Notes under the pieces: generated by a model
What the model was told of the DNA's origin: nothing
What the model saw: only the letters and a program-made list of their open reading frames with translations
Database searches by the model: none
From: Deltaproteobacteria bacterium UBA5205
GTDB taxonomy: Bacteria > Desulfobacterota > Syntrophorhabdia > Syntrophorhabdales > Syntrophorhabdaceae
Reading direction: 5' to 3'
Length of the DNA: 64,000 nt
Assembly (NCBI GenBank): GCA_002412715.1
Contig: DHVP01000029.1
Coordinates: 15,220 to 79,219, forward strand
Program-made: the position numbers and the translations under genes
Part shown: positions 41,954 through 50,489 of the stretch, one piece after another
How the letters are laid out: every line of letters begins with the position of its first letter
How positions within the stretch are numbered: the first letter of the stretch is position 1

Positions 41954-44197
41954 ATGAAAAGTTCACGGATGGTACTGATAGGGTTGCTGGCGGGGTTCTT
42001 GCTTTTTACCGCCGGTCACGTTCACGGGGCAGACCCCGACGCCCTCTACGTCCGCCATATCGAAGGTGTTGTGGAACTTGCCGAGGCCGATTCGCCCCAA
42101 TGGATGGAGGCAGCTGTAAATACGCCCCTCGTCGAGGGGGACACGGTCCGGACGGGGGTATCGGGCAAGGCCGAGCTGTTTCTGAAGGACGGAAGCGTTG
42201 TCCGTATCGGAAAAAGCTCCATGATGAAGATCGTTGCTGTGGAGCCAAGGGGTGTCGAGTTCGAGCTGGACCGGGGAACGACCTACGTAGTCGCGATGGG
42301 ATCGAAAGAGGTCCCTATTTTTTTCGATACTCCGTCGGCGGCGCTGGACATCACAACACCCGCAACAATGCGGGTGGACGCGTACGATGGCGGGATCTGC
42401 GAGGTATCCATCTACAAGGGTGAAGTGTACGCAGCACAGGAAAAGGGCAGGATGCCCGTTCGGGCCGGAGAGCGTCTTGTTCTCAGGATGGACGGTTCCG
42501 CTCCCGTGCTGGCAGGCCTGAGGGCTGGCGATGAATGGCTGCGCTGGAATGCGGACAGGGACGGGGCGGTATTGTCGACATATGGGACAGGCGAGAGCTA
42601 CGCCTATCTCCCCGATGAACTGAAAACCTACTCTCCGGATTTCGATGCCAACGGCCAATGGGTCTATACGCCGGAATACAACCACGTCTGGGTCCCGACG
42701 GTGATCACCGTGAGCACCTGGTCCCCCTATCGTTTCGGACGCTGGGTCTGGATCAGGGGAAGCTACGTCTGGGTCGGATACGAGCCCTGGGGGTGGGCGC
42801 CCTATCATTACGGTAGATGGACCCACCACCGCACCGCAGGATGGTGCTGGGTCCCTCCCGCGCGGGGACACGTTCGCTGGGAGCCGGCGCAGGTCGCATG
42901 GGTGCATTCATCGAGACAGGTCGGATGGGTGCCGCTTGCCCCGGGTGAGAGCTACGACCGCCGACGGGCGCCGGTTATTCACCAGACGAACGTTTACAAC
43001 GTATATAATAATGTTACCGTGGAAAGGTCTATGAGCACGGCCCGGACAGCATACAAGAACGCCGGTGTCACCAACGCCGTCGTAACGATGGAGCGTGACA
43101 CCCTGCTCAGGCAGAAGGCTGTCAGGGTGAATGTGGCAAAGACGGGGTCGGTGCCGTTGAGGAAGGTCAGTCTTCCCGCAAATGTTGTGCCTGCAAGGAT
43201 AGGAAACGCCCAGGCTCAACCGGCCGTGCGCGAAAAGACCCCTGCCCTGACCCGGGCAACCGGCGCTCCTGCACGGGGCGTAACCTCGCCGGCGGTCACA
43301 TCGTCGTCTCAGCCGAAAGTTTCAACAGCGCCAGCGCCCGTGACGACACGAGGAAACCCGGCCAACCGGCCTTCGACCGCATCGTCTTTGAATACGCGCA
43401 TCGATAATGCCCGGACGACGAACGTCCAGCCTTCTCCCGGACAGAGCGCACCAAATACTCCGGTCACGGAAAGGAAGATATCCGGGAACCAACAGCAGAC
43501 AACGGCTCCCGACATGCGCACTACAGGCGGCGCCGGGACCGCAGTTCAGCGGGGTACGGCTCCGGCCTCGAACGCCCGGGGGGAGACCTCCGTGAAGCCC
43601 CTTGAACAAAGGATAAACGACAACCGGTCTTCGAGCGGACAAAAGGCGGCCGCCCCGACGACTCCTCCAACTGTACGTCCTCAGCCGCAGCAGACAGGAA
43701 CGAGGAGCGCCCCGGCGACCCCTCAAGCGGCTGTTCCACAGGGAAACCGGGCGGTCGTGAATCCCTCGACCGTCAGCACAAGGCCCATTCAGGCCCGGAC
43801 GATAACCCAGGCGGCACCGGCAAGAAACAATGAGGCAACCGTGAATACGCCGGCGGGCCGTGTCCAGAACAGGCCCGCAGCCGTCACGGCCACCCAGGCC
43901 CGGCCCGCGGTAAGGTCCCCCGAACTGCCTCGCCAGGCGGCACCGCGCATCGAACAGAAGCCTGTCACGGTGCATAAGGAAAACCCGCAGCAGCCGCAGG
44001 CGGTCAAGCCGGGCCCGGCGCGCGAAAAGACCACCACCCCTTCCGCTTCACCTGCCTCTGCGCCTGTGACGGCGCCTCAGCCGGGTGTGGCAATGCAGAA
44101 GGATAGGGGTGCCGATTCGGAGGCCTCCAAACCGGCACGCAACAGGGAGAAAGGACCGCAGTTCCAGCAGCAGAGTTCATCGGTAAAGAAGAATTGA
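41954..44197 (+). CDS. FecR-domain surface protein with Trp-rich DUF6600 region and low-complexity tail
   Basis: 747 residues from ATG 41954 (GGGAGGG upstream). Signal peptide (MVLIGLLAGFLLFTAGHVHG), a FecR-like beta domain (about 35-165: VEGDTVRTGVSGKAELFLKDG), then a Trp/Tyr/Pro-rich DUF6600-type region (WVYTPEYNHVWVP; WVWIRGSYVWVGYEPWGWAPY). The final ~330 residues are disordered, rich in Pro, Thr, Ala, Gln and Arg. There is no sigma-regulator or receptor context, so this is not iron-citrate FecR; an envelope or extracellular role is likely. Followed 58 nt later by a second FecR-domain gene. Confidence 0.8.
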   Translation: MKSSRMVLIGLLAGFLLFTAGHVHGADPDALYVRHIEGVVELAEADSPQWMEAAVNTPLVEGDTVRTGVSGKAELFLKDGSVVRIGKSSMMKIVAVEPRGVEFELDRGTTYVVAMGSKEVPIFFDTPSAALDITTPATMRVDAYDGGICEVSIYKGEVYAAQEKGRMPVRAGERLVLRMDGSAPVLAGLRAGDEWLRWNADRDGAVLSTYGTGESYAYLPDELKTYSPDFDANGQWVYTPEYNHVWVPTVITVSTWSPYRFGRWVWIRGSYVWVGYEPWGWAPYHYGRWTHHRTAGWCWVPPARGHVRWEPAQVAWVHSSRQVGWVPLAPGESYDRRRAPVIHQTNVYNVYNNVTVERSMSTARTAYKNAGVTNAVVTMERDTLLRQKAVRVNVAKTGSVPLRKVSLPANVVPARIGNAQAQPAVREKTPALTRATGAPARGVTSPAVTSSSQPKVSTAPAPVTTRGNPANRPSTASSLNTRIDNARTTNVQPSPGQSAPNTPVTERKISGNQQQTTAPDMRTTGGAGTAVQRGTAPASNARGETSVKPLEQRINDNRSSSGQKAAAPTTPPTVRPQPQQTGTRSAPATPQAAVPQGNRAVVNPSTVSTRPIQARTITQAAPARNNEATVNTPAGRVQNRPAAVTATQARPAVRSPELPRQAAPRIEQKPVTVHKENPQQPQAVKPGPAREKTTTPSASPASAPVTAPQPGVAMQKDRGADSEASKPARNREKGPQFQQQSSSVKKN

Positions 44198-44255
44198 TGC
44201 GCGATACACTTTCGCCGGGGAAGATGGTAGAATAGGAGACACAAGAAAGCGCGAG

Positions 44256-45158
44256 ATGAAGAAGACCATCACAAGAACGATCACAGCGGTTTTCATTTTT
44301 CTGGTCGTCGGTTCGCCCCTTTGCGCCTCTTCCCCCGGGGCGGTCTACCTGAATGCGGCGGAGGGGAGCGTTCAGTACCTTCCGGCCGGTTCCCAACGCA
44401 TGCTCCCGGCCACCGCCAACAGACCCCTTGCCGAAGGGGATACGGTCATGGTGGCCGCCTCCGGCAACGCGGAGATATTCATTCGCGACGGCAGCCTGAT
44501 CAGGATAGCTGAGGGCAGCCGGCTTAAGGTCCTGTCCATCGAACGCACGGCAATCCAGTTCTTCCTGGAGAGCGGCAAGGCCCATGTCAATTTCAAGGGC
44601 CTCAGGGGATACCCCCTGTTCATCAGTACCCCGTCTGCCCAGCTCGATGCCCTGGAGCGGTCGACCTTCCGTATGGACGTCAACACCGGCGGTGAAACCG
44701 AAATATCGGTGTTTGCGGGAGAGCTCTTTGTCGCCCAGCCGAAGGGCAAGATGAATATCATCGCCGGCACCCGCCTTATCATGAAGAAAGACGGCAAGCC
44801 CCCCGTCTATACAAGAACACGTCCTGCAGACGATTGGGATAGGTGGAACCAGATGAAAGACGGCAGCGCTCCGGTGCCGTCAACGGGGAATCAGCCTTCG
44901 CCGGCACAAACCCCCGCGCCTGCCGCGGCCTACCCCGAGGCGGCGAGCCCGCCCGTTGTTGCCCGCGAATACGTTTATGTCTCGCCCGCGCCGGTATGGG
45001 GTTATTACGGCTATTGGGGTTACCGGCCTTACCCCTGGCGCTGGCATGGGCCGTATTACCGCGGCTGGGGCTGGCACGGAGGCTACCGGGGATACTATGG
45101 ACCCCATCGGGGTTATCGTGGTTATCGGGGCCATTCTCCCCGCCGCCACGGGCGATAA
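44256..45158 (+). CDS. FecR-domain secreted protein with Gly/Tyr/Arg/Trp-rich tail
   Basis: 300 residues, ATG 44256. Signal peptide (about 1-27), FecR-like domain (VYLNAAEGSVQYLPAGSQRM; LAEGDTVMVAASGNAEIFIRDGS) paralogous to the gene just upstream, then a Pro/Ala linker and a striking C-terminal ~60 residues dominated by Gly, Tyr, Trp and Arg (GYYGYWGYRPYPWRWHGPY; GYRGYRGHSPRRHGR). The tail is basic and aromatic, suggesting binding to polyanions or a phase-separating or adhesive surface (inference). Probably co-transcribed with the larger FecR protein. Confidence 0.78.
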   Translation: MKKTITRTITAVFIFLVVGSPLCASSPGAVYLNAAEGSVQYLPAGSQRMLPATANRPLAEGDTVMVAASGNAEIFIRDGSLIRIAEGSRLKVLSIERTAIQFFLESGKAHVNFKGLRGYPLFISTPSAQLDALERSTFRMDVNTGGETEISVFAGELFVAQPKGKMNIIAGTRLIMKKDGKPPVYTRTRPADDWDRWNQMKDGSAPVPSTGNQPSPAQTPAPAAAYPEAASPPVVAREYVYVSPAPVWGYYGYWGYRPYPWRWHGPYYRGWGWHGGYRGYYGPHRGYRGYRGHSPRRHGR

Positions 45159-45171
45159 TTCGCTGAATACC

Positions 45172-45200
45172 TTGAAAAAATAAGCTTTTTCTGGTATTGT
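45172..45200 (+). promoter_or_regulatory. Promoter of rlmN
   Basis: TTGAAA (45172-45177), 17-base spacer, TATTGT (45195-45200); rlmN starts at 45251. An A-rich/T-rich symmetrical stretch (GAAAAAATAAGCTTTTTC) within it could also weakly terminate the FecR transcript. Confidence 0.5.
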
Positions 45201-45250
45201 ATGGCTGTTTTCGGTTGGTCAATGATCCGCACCGGAGAACCAGTCAAACA

Positions 45251-46342
45251 ATGGAAGATTTCTACGGCCTCACCCTTTCTCATCTTGAAGCGCAGATCGG
45301 CGCGCTGGGCAAAGAAAAATACCGCGCCCGCCAGCTTTTTCGCTGGGTTTACACCCTGAGCAATCTTGATTTCAGCGAGATGACGAACATCCCGAAGGGT
45401 TTGAGGACCGTGTTCTCGGAGATGTTTTCCCTGGCGACCATGCCTGTTGCGGAAGAGCGTCGCTCCCGGGACGGTTCGACGAAGCTCGCCCTTGCCGCCA
45501 AAGACGGATACGTCATCGAGACGGTGATCATGCCGGAAAAGAACCGCGTGACCCTCTGCGTCTCCACCCAGATCGGCTGCCGCATGGGATGCAGGTTCTG
45601 CGTGACGGGTAAGATCGGTTTCAAGCGAAACTTGAGTGCCGCGGAGATCGTTGGACAGGTGATAACCGTGCGTGAGTATCTCAGGAAGGCTGGCAAAAGC
45701 CCTGTAACTAACATCGTTTTCATGGGGATGGGCGAGCCGATGGACAATATCGACAACGTCACGACGGCCCTGGATATTCTCAAGGATCAGGCGGGTCTCG
45801 ACCTTTCGTATCGGAAGATCACGGTTTCTTCCGTCGGTCTGCTCGACGGCCTGAAAACGCTTGACGCGAAATCCGCCGTTCTCGCCATTTCACTCAACGC
45901 CGCCGATGACGAGACGCGGTCAATGCTTATGCCCATCAACAGGCTGTACTCGATCGGCAAGATCATGGATTTCGTCAGGGGTTTCAAGGGGACCAAGCGC
46001 ACCAGGATCACCTTTGAGTACATCCTCATCAAGGGCGTCAACGATTCCCTGGACGACGCGAAAAGACTGGCGGACCTCCTCAAGGACATAAAGTGCAAGA
46101 TCAACCTGATACCCTACAATCCATCATCCCATACCGAATTCGAGAGACCGGAACGGCAGCAGGTGGACAGGTTCCACCAATATCTTCTCGACCGGTACTT
46201 TACTGTCATTATTCGTGATTCGCGCGGGCAGGATGTCGGCGGGGCCTGCGGACAGCTCGGCATGGGCTACCTCGGTGACGCTGCGAGCCGCGGCGCCGCC
46301 CCGCGAAAGAAGCGGACCACATCCCCGGAGGCGACATCATGA
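45251..46342 (+). CDS. rlmN: 23S rRNA (adenine-2503-C2) methyltransferase RlmN
   Basis: 363 residues from ATG 45251. Radical SAM cluster motif CRMGCRFC, GMGEPMDN, ISLNAADDETRS and the C-terminal catalytic Cys in QDVGGACGQL are all present; N-terminal YRARQLFRWVY is typical. It methylates A2503 of 23S rRNA (in some bacteria also A37 of tRNA) using radical SAM chemistry and a protein methyl-Cys intermediate. The next gene overlaps by four bases (ATGA). Confidence 0.96.
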   Translation: MEDFYGLTLSHLEAQIGALGKEKYRARQLFRWVYTLSNLDFSEMTNIPKGLRTVFSEMFSLATMPVAEERRSRDGSTKLALAAKDGYVIETVIMPEKNRVTLCVSTQIGCRMGCRFCVTGKIGFKRNLSAAEIVGQVITVREYLRKAGKSPVTNIVFMGMGEPMDNIDNVTTALDILKDQAGLDLSYRKITVSSVGLLDGLKTLDAKSAVLAISLNAADDETRSMLMPINRLYSIGKIMDFVRGFKGTKRTRITFEYILIKGVNDSLDDAKRLADLLKDIKCKINLIPYNPSSHTEFERPERQQVDRFHQYLLDRYFTVIIRDSRGQDVGGACGQLGMGYLGDAASRGAAPRKKRTTSPEATS

Positions 46343-46833
46343 ACGGCAGGCTTCCCGCATACAAAAAATCCTTTTTCTTGAGCCCCGAGAGACAGGACGG
46401 GCTTCAGCTCCAGATATTTCATCAGGACGGCATCGTCTATTCCCCCCTTTTAGTCGACAACCGCTTCGAAGGCTACGCCGAGGTTCTCCATGGCGGAATG
46501 ATATTCGGTATCCTTGATGTCATCATCTGGTATGCAATCGTTATGAAGACAAGGAAGCTCTCCATGACGAGAAAGGTGGAAATGGAGTTCTACAAACCCG
46601 TCATGTGCAGTAATTTATACGTCGCCAAGGGCGAAATGCTCAGGTTAGAGGAAAAAGACATCTATTCCACGGCCTGGGTCGAAGACGAAGCGGGCGAGGT
46701 CTATGCCCGGATGAACGCCGTCTTCCGGGAAGGCAAGGGCCTCGCCGTGGACGCCTTCGTAGACCGCTTCGATTTCTCTGCCACAACGCCTGAGATAAGG
46801 GACTATTTTCTGTCTCTGGCAGAGACGGTGTAG
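46339..46833 (+). CDS. Hotdog-fold acyl-CoA thioesterase-like protein (PaaI type)
   Basis: 164 residues, overlapping rlmN by four bases. The hotdog signature is visible: RFEGYAEVLHGGMIFGILDV with the HGG turn, then MTRKVEMEFYKPV and a second strand pair. PaaI-type proteins hydrolyse acyl- or aryl-CoA esters. Substrate unknown. Coupling to rlmN is probably an operon convenience. Confidence 0.82.
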   Translation: MNGRLPAYKKSFFLSPERQDGLQLQIFHQDGIVYSPLLVDNRFEGYAEVLHGGMIFGILDVIIWYAIVMKTRKLSMTRKVEMEFYKPVMCSNLYVAKGEMLRLEEKDIYSTAWVEDEAGEVYARMNAVFREGKGLAVDAFVDRFDFSATTPEIRDYFLSLAETV

Positions 46834-46838
46834 CATTA

Positions 46839-48701
46839 TCACCCGTTTTCTCTCGACACCACATCCGATCCGGGCCGGTATCTGGGCAAGGTGAACCAGA
46901 GGGTGGTTCCTGCGCCTTCAACACTGTGAGCCCCGACTTCTCCGCCGTGGGCGGTTACGATGTCCTTCACTATGGACAGTCCAAGCCCGACGCCGCCCGA
47001 TGGGCTGTCCGGACCCCTGAAGAACCTGTCGAATATGTGCGGCAGGTCTTCTTCGGAGATACCTTTGCCGGTGTCCATGATCTCGAACCTCACCGCATCA
47101 GTCTCGGGCAGGCTGCGGATCTCAATTGTCCCTCCTTGAGCAGTGTGGTGTATGGCGTTGATGACCAGGTTGGTGAGAACAACAGTGATCTTCTCCGGGT
47201 CCGCAAGGACCATATCTCCCCGGGCAAGATCAGAGACAATCAACTGTATGGAGCTTTCCCTCCCGAGGTTTCCGTACTGGTTCCTTACCGATTGCAGCAG
47301 TTCCCCGGAATCTACAGGTATCGGTTCGATCCTGATCTTTCCTGCATTGATCTTCGAGATGTCCAGAAGTTCGTCGACCATGGTCTGGAGTCTCTCGCAG
47401 TCTTCCCGTGCGGCATAGAGGAGGTCGAGCTGCTTCTCGTTGAGGTCGCCTATGCCGCGTTCCAGGCAGATATGTATGGCCATCCTCAGCGATGTGAGCG
47501 GAGTCCGAAGCTCATGGGCCACCTTTGCAACGAGATCATGACCGAACTCGCTCAATCTTGCCAACCGTGTGACGTCCTGAAGGACGATGACGGCACCCGT
47601 GACGGCCCCTTCCATTTCGTACACCGGCGCCCCGCTTACAAGATAGGTAAGGGTACCCCTCGAAGTCGCTACCGGGAAAGATTCCTCAAAGCCCCTCGGG
47701 CCGTAACGTCCTTTTCCGGAGAAGATGTGGTTGCTGACCCTGCCGACGGACGTGCCGACAACGGGCGGGATACCTTCGAAGAGGTCCTTTTTCCGGGTGG
47801 AGAAACTCGTCGAGAAAACCTCTTCGGCGGCCCGGTTCACCATAAGGAGGTCTCCCCCGGCCCCGAAGACAAAGACGGGATCGTCAAAACTGTCAATTGT
47901 CGCCTGGGATGCCTGTTGTGCAAGGAGAAGTTCGCCGAGCGAGCTTCTCCGGTACTTCGCGAGACTTTCGGCCATTTTGTTGAAATCATTGGCGAGAGAG
48001 GCGATCTCATCACTCCCTCTTACCCTGGCCTTCGCGGCAAGGTCGCCTTTCTCTATCTGCCTCGCCGTATGGCCGAGGACAGCCAGCGGCCTGACTATCC
48101 AGGCAGTGAGCAGCATGGAGACGATCACGGCCACAGCAATAAAGAACAATGAAAGCGTTACGAGAACAACGTTCATGTTCTTCGTTTTCCTGTGGACGCG
48201 GTCGCTCTTCAGGACCATTGCGTCTTGATTCATGGCGAGAATCCGGTCTGCAGCGGTTTTTATGGATTGGAACTGGGGATAAAGCTCCTTAAAATAAAGG
48301 GTCTTTTCCTTTGCGCTTCCGTGCAGCGCCAGAAACTCGTCCTGTTTTGCCCGATACTGCCGCCAGGAATCGTCAAGCTGTCTCGTGGCCTCGATTTCGC
48401 CCTTCTCGGTGATATTGCTTTTTTGGAGGGCAAGTTCGGTCTCGAAGCGCGACCGGTGATCGAGGAATATGTCTTCGGCCTCCCGGCGCCGCCCCTCGAT
48501 CACGAAAAAGGCGGCGGAATCCATCCGTTCCAAGGACTCCTTCATCTTCTGGACCGCAAGAACACTGCGGTAATTGTCTTTCAGGATCGTCTGGGAACTG
48601 TCCCCGATCCGCGACGTGGTAACTATGGAGAGTGTGCCGAGGAAAAAAAGCGCCACAACCAGGGGGAGTTGGGCCAGGAACAGTTTCGTCCGCAAGGTCA
48701 T
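46839..48701 (-). CDS. Membrane sensor histidine kinase (HAMP-PAS), last gene of the kdp operon
   Basis: 620 residues. TM1 (about 9-30), periplasmic helical domain (about 32-175), TM2 (about 178-202), HAMP (ARQIEKGDLAAKARVRGSDEI), PAS (about 265-375), HisKA (His in VAKVAHELRTPLTSLRMA) and HATPase (GVGLGLSIVKDIVTAHGG). It resembles KinB/NtrY-type sensors. The start overlaps the stop of the truncated KdpD gene (ATGA), so it probably supplies the kinase domain that KdpD lacks here, with its own periplasmic sensing. Likely partner: the NtrC-type regulator at 54637. Confidence 0.9.
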   Translation of the reverse strand: MTLRTKLFLAQLPLVVALFFLGTLSIVTTSRIGDSSQTILKDNYRSVLAVQKMKESLERMDSAAFFVIEGRRREAEDIFLDHRSRFETELALQKSNITEKGEIEATRQLDDSWRQYRAKQDEFLALHGSAKEKTLYFKELYPQFQSIKTAADRILAMNQDAMVLKSDRVHRKTKNMNVVLVTLSLFFIAVAVIVSMLLTAWIVRPLAVLGHTARQIEKGDLAAKARVRGSDEIASLANDFNKMAESLAKYRRSSLGELLLAQQASQATIDSFDDPVFVFGAGGDLLMVNRAAEEVFSTSFSTRKKDLFEGIPPVVGTSVGRVSNHIFSGKGRYGPRGFEESFPVATSRGTLTYLVSGAPVYEMEGAVTGAVIVLQDVTRLARLSEFGHDLVAKVAHELRTPLTSLRMAIHICLERGIGDLNEKQLDLLYAAREDCERLQTMVDELLDISKINAGKIRIEPIPVDSGELLQSVRNQYGNLGRESSIQLIVSDLARGDMVLADPEKITVVLTNLVINAIHHTAQGGTIEIRSLPETDAVRFEIMDTGKGISEEDLPHIFDRFFRGPDSPSGGVGLGLSIVKDIVTAHGGEVGAHSVEGAGTTLWFTLPRYRPGSDVVSRENG

Positions 48702-49873
48702 TGGGTTTCCTCCCCCTTCTGTTCCGGTGTGGATATGATATAGAGGTCAAAGGACGCGGAGTACTGGAGCATCCTGAACAGGAATGACCCGCCGTAGATC
48801 CTCTTCCACCAGGGCTGGTGTGAATAACCCATCACGATGTGTTTGACGGAATGTGAATTGGCAAAATCGACGACGGCGGTGACGGGGTCCTTTGAATGGA
48901 GCTTCACGAACTCGGCACCCAGGTCGCCCGACCTGTTCATGATATCGAGAAGGCCCCGCTGCGCCTGTGCATCTATCCGCAGCGGAGACTCTCTCGGGGT
49001 CTCCACGTAAACGACAAACCAGTGGGTATTGAGCCTGCCTGCCATCCGTGAACCCCTGGAGAGAAGGTTATGCGCCTGGGGCGATCCGGACGTTACGCAG
49101 ACCATGACCCTGTCCGAGGCGACTGAGGGTTTATGGATTTTGTCACCGGCGCGGTCTTTTGAGACGATCCGCTCGAGGTTTTCCACAACCTCCCTCAGGG
49201 TGAGTTCTCTCAGGGTATCGAGGTTTTCTTTCCTGAAAAAATTTTCCAGCGCCCAGGGTACCTTGTCCTCGTCATATATCTTGCCCTCGCGAAGGCGCAG
49301 CAAGAGGTCTTCAACGGTGAGATCCAGGGTGACCACCTGGTCTGCCTGCTTCAGGAAAGGGTCCGGGATGGTCTCCCTCACCTTCACGTTCGCGGCTTCC
49401 TTGACGAGGTCGGTGAGGCTTTCGAGGTGCTGGACATTGAAGGCGCAGATCACGTTGATGCCTGCATCCAGAAGCTCCAGGATGTCCTGGTAGCGTTTCC
49501 TGTTCCGGCACATCGGCACGTTCGTGTGGGCCACTTCGTCAACAATGGCGACCTGGGGATGTCTCGCGAGGATTGCATCGAGATCCATCTCCTCTACCAC
49601 GATACCCCGGTATTCATATTTCTTTCGAGGTATCACCTCCAGTCCTTCTATGATGGCCGCAGTCTCTTTCCTTCCGTGGGGCTCAACCAAACCTATAGCT
49701 ACATCGGCGCCTCTTTTTTGCAGGCTATGCCCCTCTTTGAGCATCCGGTATGTCTTGCCCACGCCCGCGGCAAAACCGAGGTATACACGCAGCCGGCCCT
49801 TCTTCCTTTGTTCGACAAGCTCAATGAAATCCAGGGAATCCATCCTGCCCATGAAGTTACCGCCTTTTGTCAC
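48698..49873 (-). CDS. kdpD: KdpD N-terminal domain protein plus Usp domain, lacking the kinase half
   Basis: 391 residues against ~900 for full KdpD. The KdpD signature domain has Walker A GFAAGVGKT (33-41) and Walker B-like VAIVDEVAHTNVP; residues ~245-385 are a universal-stress-type domain (VMVCVTSGSPQAHNLL; GYSHQPWWKRIYGGSFLFRML). Membrane helices, GAF and kinase are absent and there is no frameshift; the gene ends cleanly and the separate kinase overlaps it. ATG 49852 is an alternative start. In KdpD these domains bind ATP and second messengers (c-di-AMP in some bacteria), so it may modulate the downstream kinase in trans (inference). Confidence 0.9.
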   Translation of the reverse strand: MTKGGNFMGRMDSLDFIELVEQRKKGRLRVYLGFAAGVGKTYRMLKEGHSLQKRGADVAIGLVEPHGRKETAAIIEGLEVIPRKKYEYRGIVVEEMDLDAILARHPQVAIVDEVAHTNVPMCRNRKRYQDILELLDAGINVICAFNVQHLESLTDLVKEAANVKVRETIPDPFLKQADQVVTLDLTVEDLLLRLREGKIYDEDKVPWALENFFRKENLDTLRELTLREVVENLERIVSKDRAGDKIHKPSVASDRVMVCVTSGSPQAHNLLSRGSRMAGRLNTHWFVVYVETPRESPLRIDAQAQRGLLDIMNRSGDLGAEFVKLHSKDPVTAVVDFANSHSVKHIVMGYSHQPWWKRIYGGSFLFRMLQYSASFDLYIISTPEQKGEETQ

Positions 49874-50489
49874 CCATTATAGCACGCTGCCCTGCTTTTC
49901 CAAATTGGCGATCGAGAGCGAGATTGAGAAGAAGTACATTGACGCGGGGCTCTCCGAGAACTCCCCATGTCCGGCCTTCCCTGTTTGCCTCCACCGTTGC
50001 CGCTACCCTCTCTTCGGAGATGTGCCGTGCCCTGGCGATGCGCGGCACCTGCCACAGCGCTCCGGGGATGGTAAGATGCGGGTCGAGACCGCTCGCTGAG
50101 GTCGTGACAAGTTCCACGGGGATGTAAGGCGGGGCATGGGGGTTTTCTTTACGCAGCCGCGCGATCTCGTCCGCGGCGCGCCTTCTCAGTTTTTCCGAAG
50201 TCGGTCCGAGGTTCGATCCGCCCGATGATGCGGCGTCGTAGCCGTTACCCCCCGCGGCCGAAGGTCTTGGATGGAAATAGGCCGGATCCGTAAACCTCTG
50301 GGCCAAAAGCGTTGAACCCACCGGGCGCCCGCTCTCGTCGGCGGTAAAGCTCCCCCGGGCCTGGGAATTAAAAAGCAGGCCCGAAACGGTGTTTATGCAC
50401 AGGGGATAGATGATTCCCAGGACGGCGATCGAGAGCACCGTGAAGAGGAGTGTGCATGCCAGGTCTCTTTTCAGGGAAATATTTTTCAT
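49857..50489 (-). CDS. kdpC: Potassium-transporting ATPase subunit KdpC
   Basis: 210 residues. A single N-terminal membrane helix (TLLFTVLSIAVLGIIYPL) and the periplasmic domain motifs GSTLLAQRFTDPAYFHPRPS, LVTTSASGLDPHLT and WQVPRIARARHI. KdpC stabilises the complex and raises ATP affinity of KdpB. ATGA overlap with kdpB. Confidence 0.95.
   Translation of the reverse strand: MKNISLKRDLACTLLFTVLSIAVLGIIYPLCINTVSGLLFNSQARGSFTADESGRPVGSTLLAQRFTDPAYFHPRPSAAGGNGYDAASSGGSNLGPTSEKLRRRAADEIARLRKENPHAPPYIPVELVTTSASGLDPHLTIPGALWQVPRIARARHISEERVAATVEANREGRTWGVLGEPRVNVLLLNLALDRQFGKAGQRAIMGDKRR

Noticed and set aside
41954..45158. FecR regulator of iron transport
   Set aside because: No FecI-type sigma factor or TonB-dependent receptor; domain order and tails differ from FecR.
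48698..49873. KdpD broken by frameshift
   Set aside because: The gene ends in a proper overlap with the next kinase gene, and no continuation of KdpD membrane or kinase sequence is found; it is a genuine split arrangement.
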